A stretch of DNA of 64,000 nt from Halosimplex carlsbadense 2-9-1 (GTDB lineage: Archaea > Halobacteriota > Halobacteria > Halobacteriales > Haloarculaceae), in contig NZ_AOIU01000031.1 in assembly GCF_000337455.1 (NCBI RefSeq), positions 196,590 to 260,589 on the forward strand, given 5' to 3'. Made by a program: the position numbers and the translations under genes. Positions 17,629 to 26,900 of the stretch are shown here, piece after piece (the stretch's first letter is position 1; each line of letters starts with the position of its first letter). The notes beneath the pieces are model-generated. The model searched no databases and was not told the DNA's origin. It was given only the letters and a program-made list of their open reading frames with translations.

Positions 17629-19368
17629 ATGGCATCCACACCCCACATCGCGGTCCTCGGGGGCGGTTCGACGGGCGCCGGCGTCGCGCGCGACCTGGCG
17701 ATGCGCGGCTTCGACGTGACCCTCGTCGAGCAGGGCAACCTCACGCACGGGACGACCGGGCGGATGCACGGGTTGCTCCACAGCGGCGGCCGCTACGCGG
17801 TCTCCGACCGCTCCAGCGCCCGGGAGTGCATCGAGGAGAACCGCGTCCTCCGGGATATCGCGAGTCACTGCGTCGAGGAGACGGGGGGACTGTTCGTCAA
17901 GCGCCCGGAGGACTCCGAGGAGTACTTTCAGGAGAAACTCGAGGGCTGCGAAGCCTGCGGGATCCCCGCCGAGGTCCTCTCGGGGCCCGAGGCCCGCTCG
18001 ATGGAACCCCACCTCGCCGAGGACATCGACAAGGCGATCTGGGTCCCCGACGGCGCGGTCGACCCGTTCCGACTCGTCGTCGCCAACGCCGCGAGCGCCG
18101 TCGAGCACGGCGCCCGCGTCGAGACACACTCCGAGGTCACCGACCTGCTCGTCGAGGACGGGGAAGTCGTCGGCGTCGAGGTCGAACACGCATCCGGCCC
18201 GGGCCTGCGCGTCCACGGCACCGAGGGGGGCCGCGAGGAGATCCGCGCCGACCACGTCGTCAACGCCACCGGCGCCTGGGCCGGCCAGATCGGCGATATG
18301 GCCGGCGTCGACATCGAGGTCCGCCCCTCCAAGGGCGTGATGACGATCATGAACGTCCGGCAGGTCGACACCGTGATCAACCGCTGTCGGCCCAAGGGCG
18401 ACGCCGACATCGTCGTCCCCCACGAGACGACGGCGATCCTCGGGACGACCGACGAGGAGGTCGACGACCCCGAGGACTACCCCGAGGAGCGGTGGGAGGT
18501 CGACATGATGATCGACACGCTCTCGGAGCTGATCCCGATGCTCGAAGACGCTCGCACCATCCGGTCGTTCTGGGGCGTCCGCCCGCTGTACGAACCGCCG
18601 GACGTGGGCAGCACCGACCCCACCGACATCACGCGCGATTTCTTCCTGCTGGACCACGACGACCGCGACGACCTGCCCGGCATGACCAGCATCGTCGGCG
18701 GCAAGTTCACCACCTACCGGATGATGGCCGAGAAGATCGTCGACCACGTCTGCGACCGCTTCGGCGTCGACGCCGCCTGCCGCACCGCCGACGTGCCCCT
18801 GCCCGGTAGCGAGGACTTCTCGGTCCTCCGGGACTACATGGACGAGTTCGGCCTCCAGTCGCCGATCGGCCGCCGTAGCGTAGAGCGACTCGGGTCGCGG
18901 GCCGAGGAGGTGCTCGACACCGACGGCCCGAATCCCGTCGTCTGCAACTGCGAGGCCGTCACGCGCGCGGAAGTGCAGGACGCCATCGAGGGGTCGGGGT
19001 CGGACCTCAACGCCGTCCGCATCCGAACGCGGGCCACGATGGGCAACTGCCAGGGCGGTTTCTGCGCCCACCGGCTCGCCGGCGAGCTGGATGACAGCTA
19101 CGACGAACCCACCGTGCGCGAGGCGTGGGACGAGCTCCTCCAGGAGCGCTGGAAGGGGCAGCGCCACGCCCTGTGGGGCCAACAGCTCTCCCAGGCGATG
19201 CTCAACTACGCGCTACACGCCACCACCCAGAACCGCGACCGCGACCCCGCCGACGCCCCCGAGTCGCTTGATTTCGCGGCCTTCGACGACGGACCGACCG
19301 AGACGGTCGAACGGCCGAGCGCGGGCGATACCGGCGTCGCGACCGACGGAGGACGGGATGGCGATTGA
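17629..19368 (+). CDS. glpA: anaerobic-type glycerol-3-phosphate dehydrogenase subunit A
   Basis: A 579-residue FAD subunit oxidising sn-glycerol-3-phosphate to dihydroxyacetone phosphate. The N-terminal FAD motif is [19 protein letters not shown]. Typical GlpA/GlpD signatures follow: [15 protein letters not shown], the mid-domain [11 protein letters not shown], then [19 protein letters not shown] and [15 protein letters not shown]. The C-terminal part (about 440-490) is a BFD-like [2Fe-2S] module with Cys residues in VVCNCE and GNCQGGFC. Start ATG 17629 follows a TATA element at 17563-17572. It is the first gene of glpABC; its 3' end overlaps glpB by 11 bases. Electrons would pass through GlpB/GlpC to the quinone pool. 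Confidence 0.96.
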   Translation: MASTPHIAVLGGGSTGAGVARDLAMRGFDVTLVEQGNLTHGTTGRMHGLLHSGGRYAVSDRSSARECIEENRVLRDIASHCVEETGGLFVKRPEDSEEYFQEKLEGCEACGIPAEVLSGPEARSMEPHLAEDIDKAIWVPDGAVDPFRLVVANAASAVEHGARVETHSEVTDLLVEDGEVVGVEVEHASGPGLRVHGTEGGREEIRADHVVNATGAWAGQIGDMAGVDIEVRPSKGVMTIMNVRQVDTVINRCRPKGDADIVVPHETTAILGTTDEEVDDPEDYPEERWEVDMMIDTLSELIPMLEDARTIRSFWGVRPLYEPPDVGSTDPTDITRDFFLLDHDDRDDLPGMTSIVGGKFTTYRMMAEKIVDHVCDRFGVDAACRTADVPLPGSEDFSVLRDYMDEFGLQSPIGRRSVERLGSRAEEVLDTDGPNPVVCNCEAVTRAEVQDAIEGSGSDLNAVRIRTRATMGNCQGGFCAHRLAGELDDSYDEPTVREAWDELLQERWKGQRHALWGQQLSQAMLNYALHATTQNRDRDPADAPESLDFAAFDDGPTETVERPSAGDTGVATDGGRDGD

Positions 19369-20635
19369 GTCCGAGGTCGTCGTGGTCGGCGGCGGCCTGG
19401 CGGGCGGGTTCGCCGCCCTCGCCGCGGCGCGTGAGGGGGCGGACACACGGCTCCTCTCGTACAAACAGAGCACGCTCGCGCAGGCCTCCGGGCTCGTCGA
19501 CGTGCTGGGCTACGCGCCCGACGGCGACGGGGCCGCCGCGGACCCCTTCGAGGTCATCCCGGCGTTGCCCGACGAACATCCGTACCGGACCGTCGGCGTC
19601 GGCGGCGTCCGCGAGGCGATGGCGGCGTTCGACGAGGTGACCGACCGCTATCGCGGCGCCCATACGGACCGCAACGCGCTCTTGCCCACCCACGGCGGGA
19701 CGGTCAAACCGACGGCCCGGTACCCCGCGAGTACCGCGGCGGGCGTCGCCAGCGACGAGCGCGACGCCCTCCTGGTCGGCTTCGAGGCGCTGGTCGACTT
19801 CGACGCGCCTCACGCGGCCACCCACCTCGAAAACGCCGGCGTCCCGTTCGAGGTAGCGGGCGCGACGATCGCGTTCCCGGGCGGTCTGGCCGCCGACGCG
19901 AAGGTGACACGCTACGCGAAGCTACTCGACGAAGACGCGCCGGTCGAGACCGCGACAGGGGCCACCCGCCGCGCCCGCAACGCGCTCGCGAGCGCGGTCG
20001 AACCCCACCTCGACGGCGCCGAGCGGGTCGGATTCCCGGCCGTTCTCGGTGACGACGACCCCGCCGCGGTCCGCGAGTCGCTCGAAACCGAGCTGGGTGT
20101 TCCCGTCTTCGAGGTGCCGATGGGGCCGCCCTCGCTGCCCGGGCTCCGTCTGGAGGACGACCTCTACGCGGCCCTGGACGCCGCCGGAGTCAGCATGGAG
20201 ACGGGCAACCCAGTCGTCGGGTACGACGGTGAGGGCGGGATCGAGTCGGTCTCGATCGACCGCAACGGCGCGAGGATTCCGTTCGCCGCCGACCAGTTCG
20301 TCCTCGCGACGGGCGGGCTGGTCGGGAAGGGGATCGGTTCCGACCGGGAACGCGTCGAGGAGCCGATCTTCGACTGTCACGTCCCCCACGCCGCGGACCG
20401 CTACGAGTGGTTCGACACCGACGCCTTCGGGGACCACGCGTTCGCCCGCTTCGGTCTCCTGACCGACGGCGACCTGCGACCGCTCGACGCCGACGGCACC
20501 GCCGAGTTCGAGAATCTCAGGGCGGCGGGGTCGGTGCTGGGCGGCTACGACTTCGCCGCGGAGAAGTCGGGCAGCGGCGTCTCCATCGCGACCGGCCACG
20601 CCGCCGGTGCGGCCGCCGCGGAGGCGCTGCGATGA
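19358..20635 (+). CDS. glpB: anaerobic-type glycerol-3-phosphate dehydrogenase subunit B
   Basis: A 425-residue flavoprotein subunit of the GlpABC complex. The N-terminal dinucleotide-binding motif is [21 protein letters not shown], followed by [21 protein letters not shown], typical of GlpB. A glycine-rich C-terminal segment ([11 protein letters not shown]...[13 protein letters not shown]) closes the FAD fold, and [14 protein letters not shown] is the substrate/FAD-covering motif. It overlaps glpA by 11 bases upstream and glpC by an ATGA four-base overlap downstream, so the three subunits are translationally coupled and probably made in equal amounts. Length matches the family. Confidence 0.95.
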   Translation: MAIESEVVVVGGGLAGGFAALAAAREGADTRLLSYKQSTLAQASGLVDVLGYAPDGDGAAADPFEVIPALPDEHPYRTVGVGGVREAMAAFDEVTDRYRGAHTDRNALLPTHGGTVKPTARYPASTAAGVASDERDALLVGFEALVDFDAPHAATHLENAGVPFEVAGATIAFPGGLAADAKVTRYAKLLDEDAPVETATGATRRARNALASAVEPHLDGAERVGFPAVLGDDDPAAVRESLETELGVPVFEVPMGPPSLPGLRLEDDLYAALDAAGVSMETGNPVVGYDGEGGIESVSIDRNGARIPFAADQFVLATGGLVGKGIGSDRERVEEPIFDCHVPHAADRYEWFDTDAFGDHAFARFGLLTDGDLRPLDADGTAEFENLRAAGSVLGGYDFAAEKSGSGVSIATGHAAGAAAAEALR

Positions 20636-22056
20636 GCGAGGACCGAGCGGACGACGAGACGGAGCCGGGACCGCCGCGCGTCCCGGACGGCGGTACCGCG
20701 AGCGACACGGCCGGCGATACGACGACACCAATGAGCGACACGGACCACACCAGCGACTTCGAGCCGATGGAACCGAATCCCGACGAGAACCACGAGCCGA
20801 CCGACGTGTTCGGCGAGGCCGAGGAGTTCGACCTGCGGTCGGGCGCCGACTCCTGCTACAAGTGTTCGTCCTGCGACACCAGCTGCCCGGTCGCGGAGGT
20901 CGACGACGACTTCCCCGGGCCGAAGTTCCAGGGGCCCGAGCAGTGGCGGCTCACCCAGAGTGAGGAGGACTACGAGGTCGACGAGTCGGTCACGTCCTGC
21001 TCGAACTGCATGCGCTGCGACGACGCCTGTCCGTCGGGCGTCCCGCTCAGCCAGATGCACAACACGACGCGGGGGCGGTTCGTCGACGAACAGATGAGCA
21101 AGCTCTCCGTCGAGTACTGGCGCAACCGGATCCTCGCCAACTACCGCACCTCCGCCTTCTTCGCCAGCAAAGTCCCCCGGCTCGCGACGGCCGCGATGAA
21201 CTTCGGGCCGGCCCGCTGGGTCATGGAGAAGACCCTCGGCGTCACCAGCGAACGGGACTTCCCGGAGTTCGCCACCGAGACGTTCACCGACTGGTGGCAA
21301 GCTCGGGGCGGCGCGCAGGTCCAGTCCGCTGACAAACGGGTCGCGTACTTCCACGGCTGTTACGCCGAGTACAACACCCCCGAGGTGGCGAAGGCGCTCG
21401 TCCGCCTGTTCGAGCACTTCGGCTACCAGGTCGCGGTCCCCGAGCAGGGCTGTTCGGGCACGCCGATGTTCGCCAACGGGATGTTGGACGACGCCCGCCG
21501 CGACGCGAAGACGAACGTGAGTTCCCTGTCGGCGCTGGTCGACGAGGGCTACGACGCCGTCTGTTCCTGTACCTCCTGTTCGATGAGCCTCCGCCAGGAG
21601 TACCCCGAACTGTTCGACTTCGAGGGCACCGACGAGGTGGCCGCCAACACCTACGAGGCCGTCGAGTACCTGCGGATCCACGAGGACCTGTCGGGCGCGG
21701 TCGCCGACACGGACGTGGACGGCGACCTCGCCGAGGAGTTCGCCTACCACGCGCCGTGTCACGCACGCAACCAGGGCCTCGACAGGCAGGCCGTCGAACT
21801 GTTCCGCGAGCTCGACGGCGTCGACGTCGAGGACGTGGGCGACTCCTGTTCGGGCATCTCGGGCACCTACGGCTGGAAGGAAGAGAAGTACGACTACTCC
21901 ATGGAGATCGGCGAGGAGATGTTCGAGCACATGGAGCACGCCGAGGGCCAGACCGGCATGACCGAGTGTCCCACCTGCGCGATGCAGATGGAACACGGTA
22001 CCGGCTACGAGATCCGCCACCCGCTGGAACTGCTGGAAGCGGCGCTGTTGGAGTGA
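20632..22056 (+). CDS. glpC: anaerobic-type glycerol-3-phosphate dehydrogenase subunit C (iron-sulfur)
   Basis: A 474-residue electron-transfer subunit that anchors GlpAB at the membrane face and passes electrons to quinone. After an acidic, probably disordered extension of about 75 residues there are two [4Fe-4S] motifs, CYKCSSCDTSCP and CSNCMRCDDACP. Two CCG domains then carry Cys-rich cores: FHGCYAEYNTPEV with VCSCTSCSMSLR, and YHAPCHARNQG with DSCSGISGTYG and CPTCAMQM. The acidic extension is longer than in bacterial GlpC and is a halophilic trait. ATG 20632 is fixed by the ATGA overlap with glpB. Confidence 0.95.
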   Translation: MSEDRADDETEPGPPRVPDGGTASDTAGDTTTPMSDTDHTSDFEPMEPNPDENHEPTDVFGEAEEFDLRSGADSCYKCSSCDTSCPVAEVDDDFPGPKFQGPEQWRLTQSEEDYEVDESVTSCSNCMRCDDACPSGVPLSQMHNTTRGRFVDEQMSKLSVEYWRNRILANYRTSAFFASKVPRLATAAMNFGPARWVMEKTLGVTSERDFPEFATETFTDWWQARGGAQVQSADKRVAYFHGCYAEYNTPEVAKALVRLFEHFGYQVAVPEQGCSGTPMFANGMLDDARRDAKTNVSSLSALVDEGYDAVCSCTSCSMSLRQEYPELFDFEGTDEVAANTYEAVEYLRIHEDLSGAVADTDVDGDLAEEFAYHAPCHARNQGLDRQAVELFRELDGVDVEDVGDSCSGISGTYGWKEEKYDYSMEIGEEMFEHMEHAEGQTGMTECPTCAMQMEHGTGYEIRHPLELLEAALLE

Positions 22057-22080
22057 GGGAACTCGTCGCCGGACCGACCG

Positions 22081-22491
22081 TCAAGGAGCGAACTCGGCAC
22101 CCGAGCGCTCGAACCGGACCGTGAGCATCCCGTCCTCGGCCGGCGACCACGAGTGACCGAAGAGCGCTTCGACCGGACCGTCCGGCATCGACGCCGTCAG
22201 CGAGTACGTCGCGCCCGGCTCCGGGACGGTGAGCGTCCACTCCGCCCCCGCCGCAAGCCGGCGGGTCGTCGTACGGTCGACGCCCGCCGACTCCGAGGTG
22301 AGTTCGATCCGTGCGTCGATGGGTTCGTCCATCACGTTACGCACGATAATCTCGTTCGGCCCGCTCGTCGCCGTCTCGCTCGAGGACGGTTCGGTCGGCG
22401 AGGACTCGGGGGACGGACCGTCGGCTACACAGCCGCCACACAGCGCCAGCAGAGTCGAAGCCGAGAGCAGAGCCGACCGTCTCGTTCGCAC
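22081..22491 (-). CDS. small exported lipoprotein, function unknown
   Basis: About 136 residues. An N-terminal signal with two arginine pairs (RTRRSALLSASTLLALCGGC) ends at a Cys that could be lipidated, although the preceding residues Cys-Gly-Gly are a weak lipobox. A Ser/Pro/Thr-rich spacer follows, then a beta-rich domain of about 95 residues with no catalytic motif. GTG 22491 is the start. A GTATAAG element (minus sense) near 22520-22527 is suitably placed. It is convergent with glpC, 24 bases apart. Related short lipoproteins are common on haloarchaeal surfaces; no role can be assigned. Confidence 0.68.
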   Translation of the reverse strand: MRTRRSALLSASTLLALCGGCVADGPSPESSPTEPSSSETATSGPNEIIVRNVMDEPIDARIELTSESAGVDRTTTRRLAAGAEWTLTVPEPGATYSLTASMPDGPVEALFGHSWSPAEDGMLTVRFERSGAEFAP

Positions 22492-22580
22492 GGGGTACCG
22501 TGAACCGCCGTCTGTGCCTCACTTATACTTTCGGCCGTCCGGACTCGCGGTTCCGTGACTACGTCCCCCGCTCGGTTGCT

Positions 22581-23024
22581 TCACCCGCCCCGGACGAAGG
22601 TCACGGGACAAGGCGCCCCGAGCAGGATCGCCTGTGCGGTCGATCCGAACACCGCCTTCCCGGAGGGACGGCGCTTGCGGCCGCCGACGAAGACGAGGTC
22701 CGCGTCGATCGTCTCGGCGAGTCCGACGACCTCCTCGCCGACCTCGCCGACGCGACCGCGGATCCGAACGTCGAGTCCGGCCTCGGTGAGGCGATCCCGG
22801 AACGCCTGAACGGTCGTCTGCCGGGCGGCGACCGCGTCAGGTTCCGCGTCGTCACCGAAGCCCAGGCGGTCGCCCGCATCGGCGAACCGGTCCCGGGAGA
22901 ACACGTGCCCGAGGACGACCGTCGCGCCGGCCGGTCCCGCCGCGTCACTCACTGCCGTCACGACCGGATCGGTACGGGCCTCGTCACCGGGACCGACGGC
23001 CACGAGAACAGTGTCGAGTGCCAT
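22581..23024 (-). CDS. universal stress protein, UspA family
   Basis: A 147-residue UspA-type protein. The first strand MALDTVLVAVGPGDEA is typical, but the family Asp/Ser nucleotide residues are partly altered. The final signature is weak: where ATP-binding members have G-2x-G-9x-G-(S/T), here FVGGRKRRPSGKAVFGSTAQAILLGAPCPVTFV preserves the glycine pattern and the closing cis-proline-like PCPV. ATG 23024 is preferred to the longer GC-rich upstream extension. It lies 82 bases from the 3' end of ppc, in the same orientation. A role in stress adaptation is general family knowledge only. Confidence 0.85.
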   Translation of the reverse strand: MALDTVLVAVGPGDEARTDPVVTAVSDAAGPAGATVVLGHVFSRDRFADAGDRLGFGDDAEPDAVAARQTTVQAFRDRLTEAGLDVRIRGRVGEVGEEVVGLAETIDADLVFVGGRKRRPSGKAVFGSTAQAILLGAPCPVTFVRGG

Positions 23025-23106
23025 GCGCGGCGGTTCGCCGGCCCGCCGCAAGCGCCTTTCGTCGGTTCAACGACGCCGAGCCCGGCGAGTCGGGAGTAAG
23101 ACAGCC

Positions 23107-25803
23107 CTACCCGGTATTTTTCATCCCGGCCGCGACGCCCTGCACCGTGAGCCGCAGGGTGCGCTCCTCGGCTTCCGTCAGGTGTGACTGGTCGAGCAGG
23201 CGCACCTGCAGGAGGTTCAGCGGGTCGACGTAGGGGTTGCGTCGGTCGAGGTTCTCCGCGAGCCACTCCCGCCGGAGGAGGCTGTCGCGGTCGGTGATCG
23301 TCTTCACGAGTTCGACGGCGCCCTCGTACTCCTCGCGGATGCGCGGGAAGAAGGCCCCGCGGAGGTCGTCGGGGGCGAGGTCGGCGTAGCGCTCGGCGAT
23401 CTCCATCTCCGAGCGAGCGAGCGCGAGCGCGGCGTTGTCGAGCGTCGTCTGGAAGAACAGCCACTCGTCGTACATCTCCCGCAGCGTCTCGATATCGCCG
23501 CCCGAGTCGAGGTACGCCTCGATCCCGGTCGCCAGCGAGTACCAGCCCGGGAGGATACAGCGGGCCTGCGTCCACGAGAACACCCACGGGATCGCCCGCA
23601 GGTCGTCGACGTCGCGCTCCTCCGAGCGCGAAGCGGGACGGGACCCGAGGTTGAGGTTCTCGATGACGGTGATAGGGGTGATCGTATCGAAGAAGTCGAC
23701 GAACCCCTCCGATTCCAGCAGGTCGACGTACTCCTCGCGGGCGGCTTCGGCGGCCGTCTCCATGGCCTCGGTCCACGCCTCGGGGACCTCCTCGACGGGG
23801 TTCTCCATCGCGTTGTGGCGGGCGCGGATCTGCGCGTCGAGCATCTGTTCGAGGTTGCGCTCGGCGATCCGCCGGTTGGCGTACTTTTCCGAAATCGTCT
23901 CGCCCTGCTCGGTGAACTTGATCTGGCCCGAGACCGTCTCGTTGGGCAGCGCGAGCATCGCGTCGTTCATCGGCCCGCCGCCTCTGGAGATGGAGCCGCC
24001 GCGGCCGTGGAACAGCCGCATCTCCACGTCGTAGTCGTCGGTGATCGCGGCCAGGCGGCGCTGGTTGCGGAAGAGGCTCCAGTTCGCCGCCAGAAACCCG
24101 TTCTCCTTGTTGGAGTCGGAGTAGCCGAGCATGATCTCCTGGACGCCGTTTCGCGCTTCGAGGGCCTGTTGGTAGGCCTCGTTCTCGAACAGCGTGCCCA
24201 TGATGCGGCGGGCGCCGTCGAGGGCGTACTTCGATTCCAGCAGCGGGACCACGTCCAGCCCGCAGTAGCCGGGGAGGTCGACGATGCCGGCCTGGTCGGC
24301 GAGAAAGAGCACTTCGAGGACGTGGCTCGGTTCCTCGCACCAGCTGATGGCGTAGGTGTCGATGGCGTCGACGCCGTAGTCCCGTTGCCACTCGGCGGTC
24401 TTCTCGAACCGGCGAAGCACGCGGGCGGCCTCGTCGGACAGGTCCTCGCGGTCGGCGAGGTCGACGACAGTCTCGTCCTGCAGGACGGCCTCCGTCAGGA
24501 ACTCGACGCGCTCGTCCTCGTCCATGGACTCGTAGTCGATCCCGTCGCGCTCGACGGCCTCGGCGATGGCGTTCGTGTGCTTCGCGCGGTGGTCGCGCAG
24601 GTCGAGGCTGGCCAGTGAGAACCCGAAGGTATCGACGGTGCGATAGAGGGGGTCGACGTGGGACTCGGCGATCACGTCGGCGCCGTTGGCTCGCAGGCTC
24701 TCGGCGACGACCTCGATGTCTTCGAGGAACTCGCTCTCGTCCTCGTAGCCGCCCGGACGCACGTCGTCGACCCGGAGGACGCGCTCGCGCATCAGCTTGA
24801 GCAGCTGTCGGTAGGGCTCGTCGGGGTAGCGCTCGCGGGCCGTCTCGGCCACGGCGGGCAGCCGCTCGCGGTGCTCGGCCAGCCGCTCGTCGAAGCGCTC
24901 GCCGGTGTCGATCTGGTCGCCGTCCTGGCTGAGCACGCCCGAGAGCGTCTTGAGTCGGTCGCGGTACAGCGGGACCGCGGCCGACTGCTGGCGGTCGAGC
25001 GTCTCCTCGGTGACTTCGGGAGTGACGAACGGGTTGCCGTCGCGGTCGCTCCCGGCCCACGAACGGAACTCGTAGAGCTTCGGCACGTCGACCGCTTCGT
25101 CGAACTCGTCGTCGACGGCGCGTTCGAGCGCGTCGTACACCTCGCTGATGACCTCGAAGAGGACGTTCTCCAGGTACCACTGGACGTTCAGCGCCTCGTC
25201 GGTCACGTCGGGCCGGCGCTCGCGGACCTGCGCCGTCTGCCAGAGACTCGTCACCTCGGCCTCCAGGTCGCGCTCCACGTCAGCCTGCTCGTCGCGAGTC
25301 AGGCGCACCTCGTCGAGCCGTTCGAGGTGGCTCGACACCGACCGCAGTTTCGCTTTCACGGTCTTCCGGCGGGCCTCGGTCGGGTGGGCGGTGAACGTCG
25401 GCTGGATCAGCACGTCGTCGAGTACGCGCTCGACCGTCTCGGCGTCGAGGTCGCGCTCAGCGAGTTCCTCGACGGCCGCGCGCACGCTGTCGTCGAGGGT
25501 CCCGTCCTGACTCCCCTCGCGGATCTCCCGGACGCGCTGGCGCTCCTCGGCGAGGTTGATCAGCTCGAAGTACGTCGTGAACGCCCGCGCGACCACGTCC
25601 TGCTCCTCGGGTTCGAGCCCGTCGAGCGCCTCGTCGATCGCCGCCCGGTTCTCGGCGTCGCCGCGCCGGTAGTCGATCGCCGCAGTCCGTATTTGTTCGA
25701 CTATGTCGAACGCAGACTCGGACCGCTGTGCCCGGATTATCTCCCCGAGCAGCTCGCCCAGTTCCCGTACGTCTTCGTTGACCTCTCTGGCATGTAATTC
25801 CAT
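23107..25803 (-). CDS. ppc: phosphoenolpyruvate carboxylase
   Basis: An 898-residue bacterial-type PEP carboxylase making oxaloacetate from PEP and bicarbonate, refilling the citrate cycle. The catalytic His is in FTAHPTEARRKTV, an active-site Arg loop is FHGRGGSISRGGGP, and GYSDSNKENGF and LDLRDHR are present. The C-terminus ends AAGMKNTG as in the family. I choose ATG 25803 because TTTTAC (minus sense, about 25829-25834) lies 28 bases upstream and the family begins M-x-L-H; ATG 25824 would add seven residues. Together with pyk on the other side of the glp locus it controls the PEP node. The usual C-terminal Thr-Gly is kept. Confidence 0.97.
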   Translation of the reverse strand: MELHAREVNEDVRELGELLGEIIRAQRSESAFDIVEQIRTAAIDYRRGDAENRAAIDEALDGLEPEEQDVVARAFTTYFELINLAEERQRVREIREGSQDGTLDDSVRAAVEELAERDLDAETVERVLDDVLIQPTFTAHPTEARRKTVKAKLRSVSSHLERLDEVRLTRDEQADVERDLEAEVTSLWQTAQVRERRPDVTDEALNVQWYLENVLFEVISEVYDALERAVDDEFDEAVDVPKLYEFRSWAGSDRDGNPFVTPEVTEETLDRQQSAAVPLYRDRLKTLSGVLSQDGDQIDTGERFDERLAEHRERLPAVAETARERYPDEPYRQLLKLMRERVLRVDDVRPGGYEDESEFLEDIEVVAESLRANGADVIAESHVDPLYRTVDTFGFSLASLDLRDHRAKHTNAIAEAVERDGIDYESMDEDERVEFLTEAVLQDETVVDLADREDLSDEAARVLRRFEKTAEWQRDYGVDAIDTYAISWCEEPSHVLEVLFLADQAGIVDLPGYCGLDVVPLLESKYALDGARRIMGTLFENEAYQQALEARNGVQEIMLGYSDSNKENGFLAANWSLFRNQRRLAAITDDYDVEMRLFHGRGGSISRGGGPMNDAMLALPNETVSGQIKFTEQGETISEKYANRRIAERNLEQMLDAQIRARHNAMENPVEEVPEAWTEAMETAAEAAREEYVDLLESEGFVDFFDTITPITVIENLNLGSRPASRSEERDVDDLRAIPWVFSWTQARCILPGWYSLATGIEAYLDSGGDIETLREMYDEWLFFQTTLDNAALALARSEMEIAERYADLAPDDLRGAFFPRIREEYEGAVELVKTITDRDSLLRREWLAENLDRRNPYVDPLNLLQVRLLDQSHLTEAEERTLRLTVQGVAAGMKNTG

Positions 25804-25936
25804 AACAGTGTTTCTCTGGGCCATTCGTAAAACTCTAGCGGAAGTCGAAAATCATCAGGAACGTGCGTGAGAGACCGCTCCAACGGCGCGGCACCGGTTC
25901 CGCAACCGTGTCCCCGGGCGGAACTTTGTCGAAACT

Positions 25937-25980
25937 AGTTCGGCCATGCCGAACCGTTTTTCCGAGGTAGTTCGGCCGAA
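25937..25980. promoter_or_regulatory. operator-like GTTCGGC repeats upstream of the hydrolase/ligase operon
   Basis: GTTCGGC-CAT-GCCGAAC (25938-25954) is a perfect 7-base inverted repeat. The palindrome TTCGGCCGAA is at 25971-25980. AGTTCGGCC recurs at 25937 and 25969, 32 bases (three helical turns) apart. The same bases recur upstream of the substrate-binding-protein gene (29369-29406), and CCGAACCGT recurs upstream of the HTH-10 gene (28578). The next gene starts at 26100. No clear TATA box is seen between, so the exact promoter is unknown. Confidence 0.5.
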
Positions 25981-26099
25981 AGATCGACCTAGAGTCGGTG
26001 GATCGAAACCTGTGCCGCAGTTTCGAGCGTTCGGAGACCTCTCACGGGGTTCACACGTGAACGTCCGGGTTGAAGGGTCGGGAGTTCGATACTGCCGCC

Positions 26100-26900
26100 A
26101 TGACGTACGCGACGAACGACGGGGCCCGGATCGCCTACGACGTGGCGGGGCCACCCGAGGGGGAGGCGGTGACGTTCCTCGAGGGGCTGGCCTACGGGAC
26201 CTGGATGTGGAACTGGCAGCGCGAGGCGCTCTCCGAGTATCGCACGGTCGTCATGGACAATCGCGGCACCGGTGACTCCGAGGCGCCCGAGGGACCGTAC
26301 ACCGTCGAGGAGATGGCCGCCGACCTCGAAGCGGTCCTCGACGACGCCGGGATCGAGCGGACCCATTTGGTCGGCGCGAGCCTCGGCGGGATGATCGCCC
26401 AGCGCTACGCGCTGGACTACGACCGCGCCGAGTCGCTGGCGCTGCTCTGTACCACGCCGGGCGGCGACGACGCCGTTCCGATCCCCGAGGAGACCCAGGC
26501 ACGGATGCTCGCCGTCCCCGACGATTACGGGCCGACCGAGACGGTCCGTCACAAGATGGAACCCGCCTTTTCCGAGGAGTTCTGGGCGGCGAATCAGGAC
26601 GTGGTCGACCGGATCGTCGACTGGCGGCTCGAGACCGACCCCACCGAAGACGTCTACGAGTGGCAGAGCGCGGCCGCTGTCGGTTTCGACGCGGGCGACG
26701 AACTGGCCGAGATCGACCTGCCGACGCTCGTCCTCCACGGCACCGGCGACCGCGTGCTCCCGCCGGAGAACGGGCGACTCCTCGCCGAGGGGATCCCCGG
26801 CGCGGAACTCGTCGAAGTCGAGGGCGGGTCGCACCTCTTTTTCGTCGAGCGCGACGAGCGCGTCACCGACGAGCTCCGGGAGTTCGTCGAGGATGTCTGA
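26100..26900 (+). CDS. alpha/beta hydrolase
   Basis: A 266-residue alpha/beta-hydrolase-fold enzyme. The nucleophile elbow is GASLGGMIAQ, Ser near residue 96. The acidic residue is probably the Asp of HGTGDRVLPPENG, and the catalytic His is in GGSHLFF. An early VVMDNRGTGDSEAPEG strand-turn is typical of the 3-oxoadipate enol-lactonase/esterase branch. The end of the gene overlaps the acyl-CoA ligase by eight bases, so the two are one operon. In this setting it likely cleaves an ester, lactone or thioester of the compound that the ligase activates; the substrate is not known. Confidence 0.88.
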   Translation: MTYATNDGARIAYDVAGPPEGEAVTFLEGLAYGTWMWNWQREALSEYRTVVMDNRGTGDSEAPEGPYTVEEMAADLEAVLDDAGIERTHLVGASLGGMIAQRYALDYDRAESLALLCTTPGGDDAVPIPEETQARMLAVPDDYGPTETVRHKMEPAFSEEFWAANQDVVDRIVDWRLETDPTEDVYEWQSAAAVGFDAGDELAEIDLPTLVLHGTGDRVLPPENGRLLAEGIPGAELVEVEGGSHLFFVERDERVTDELREFVEDV

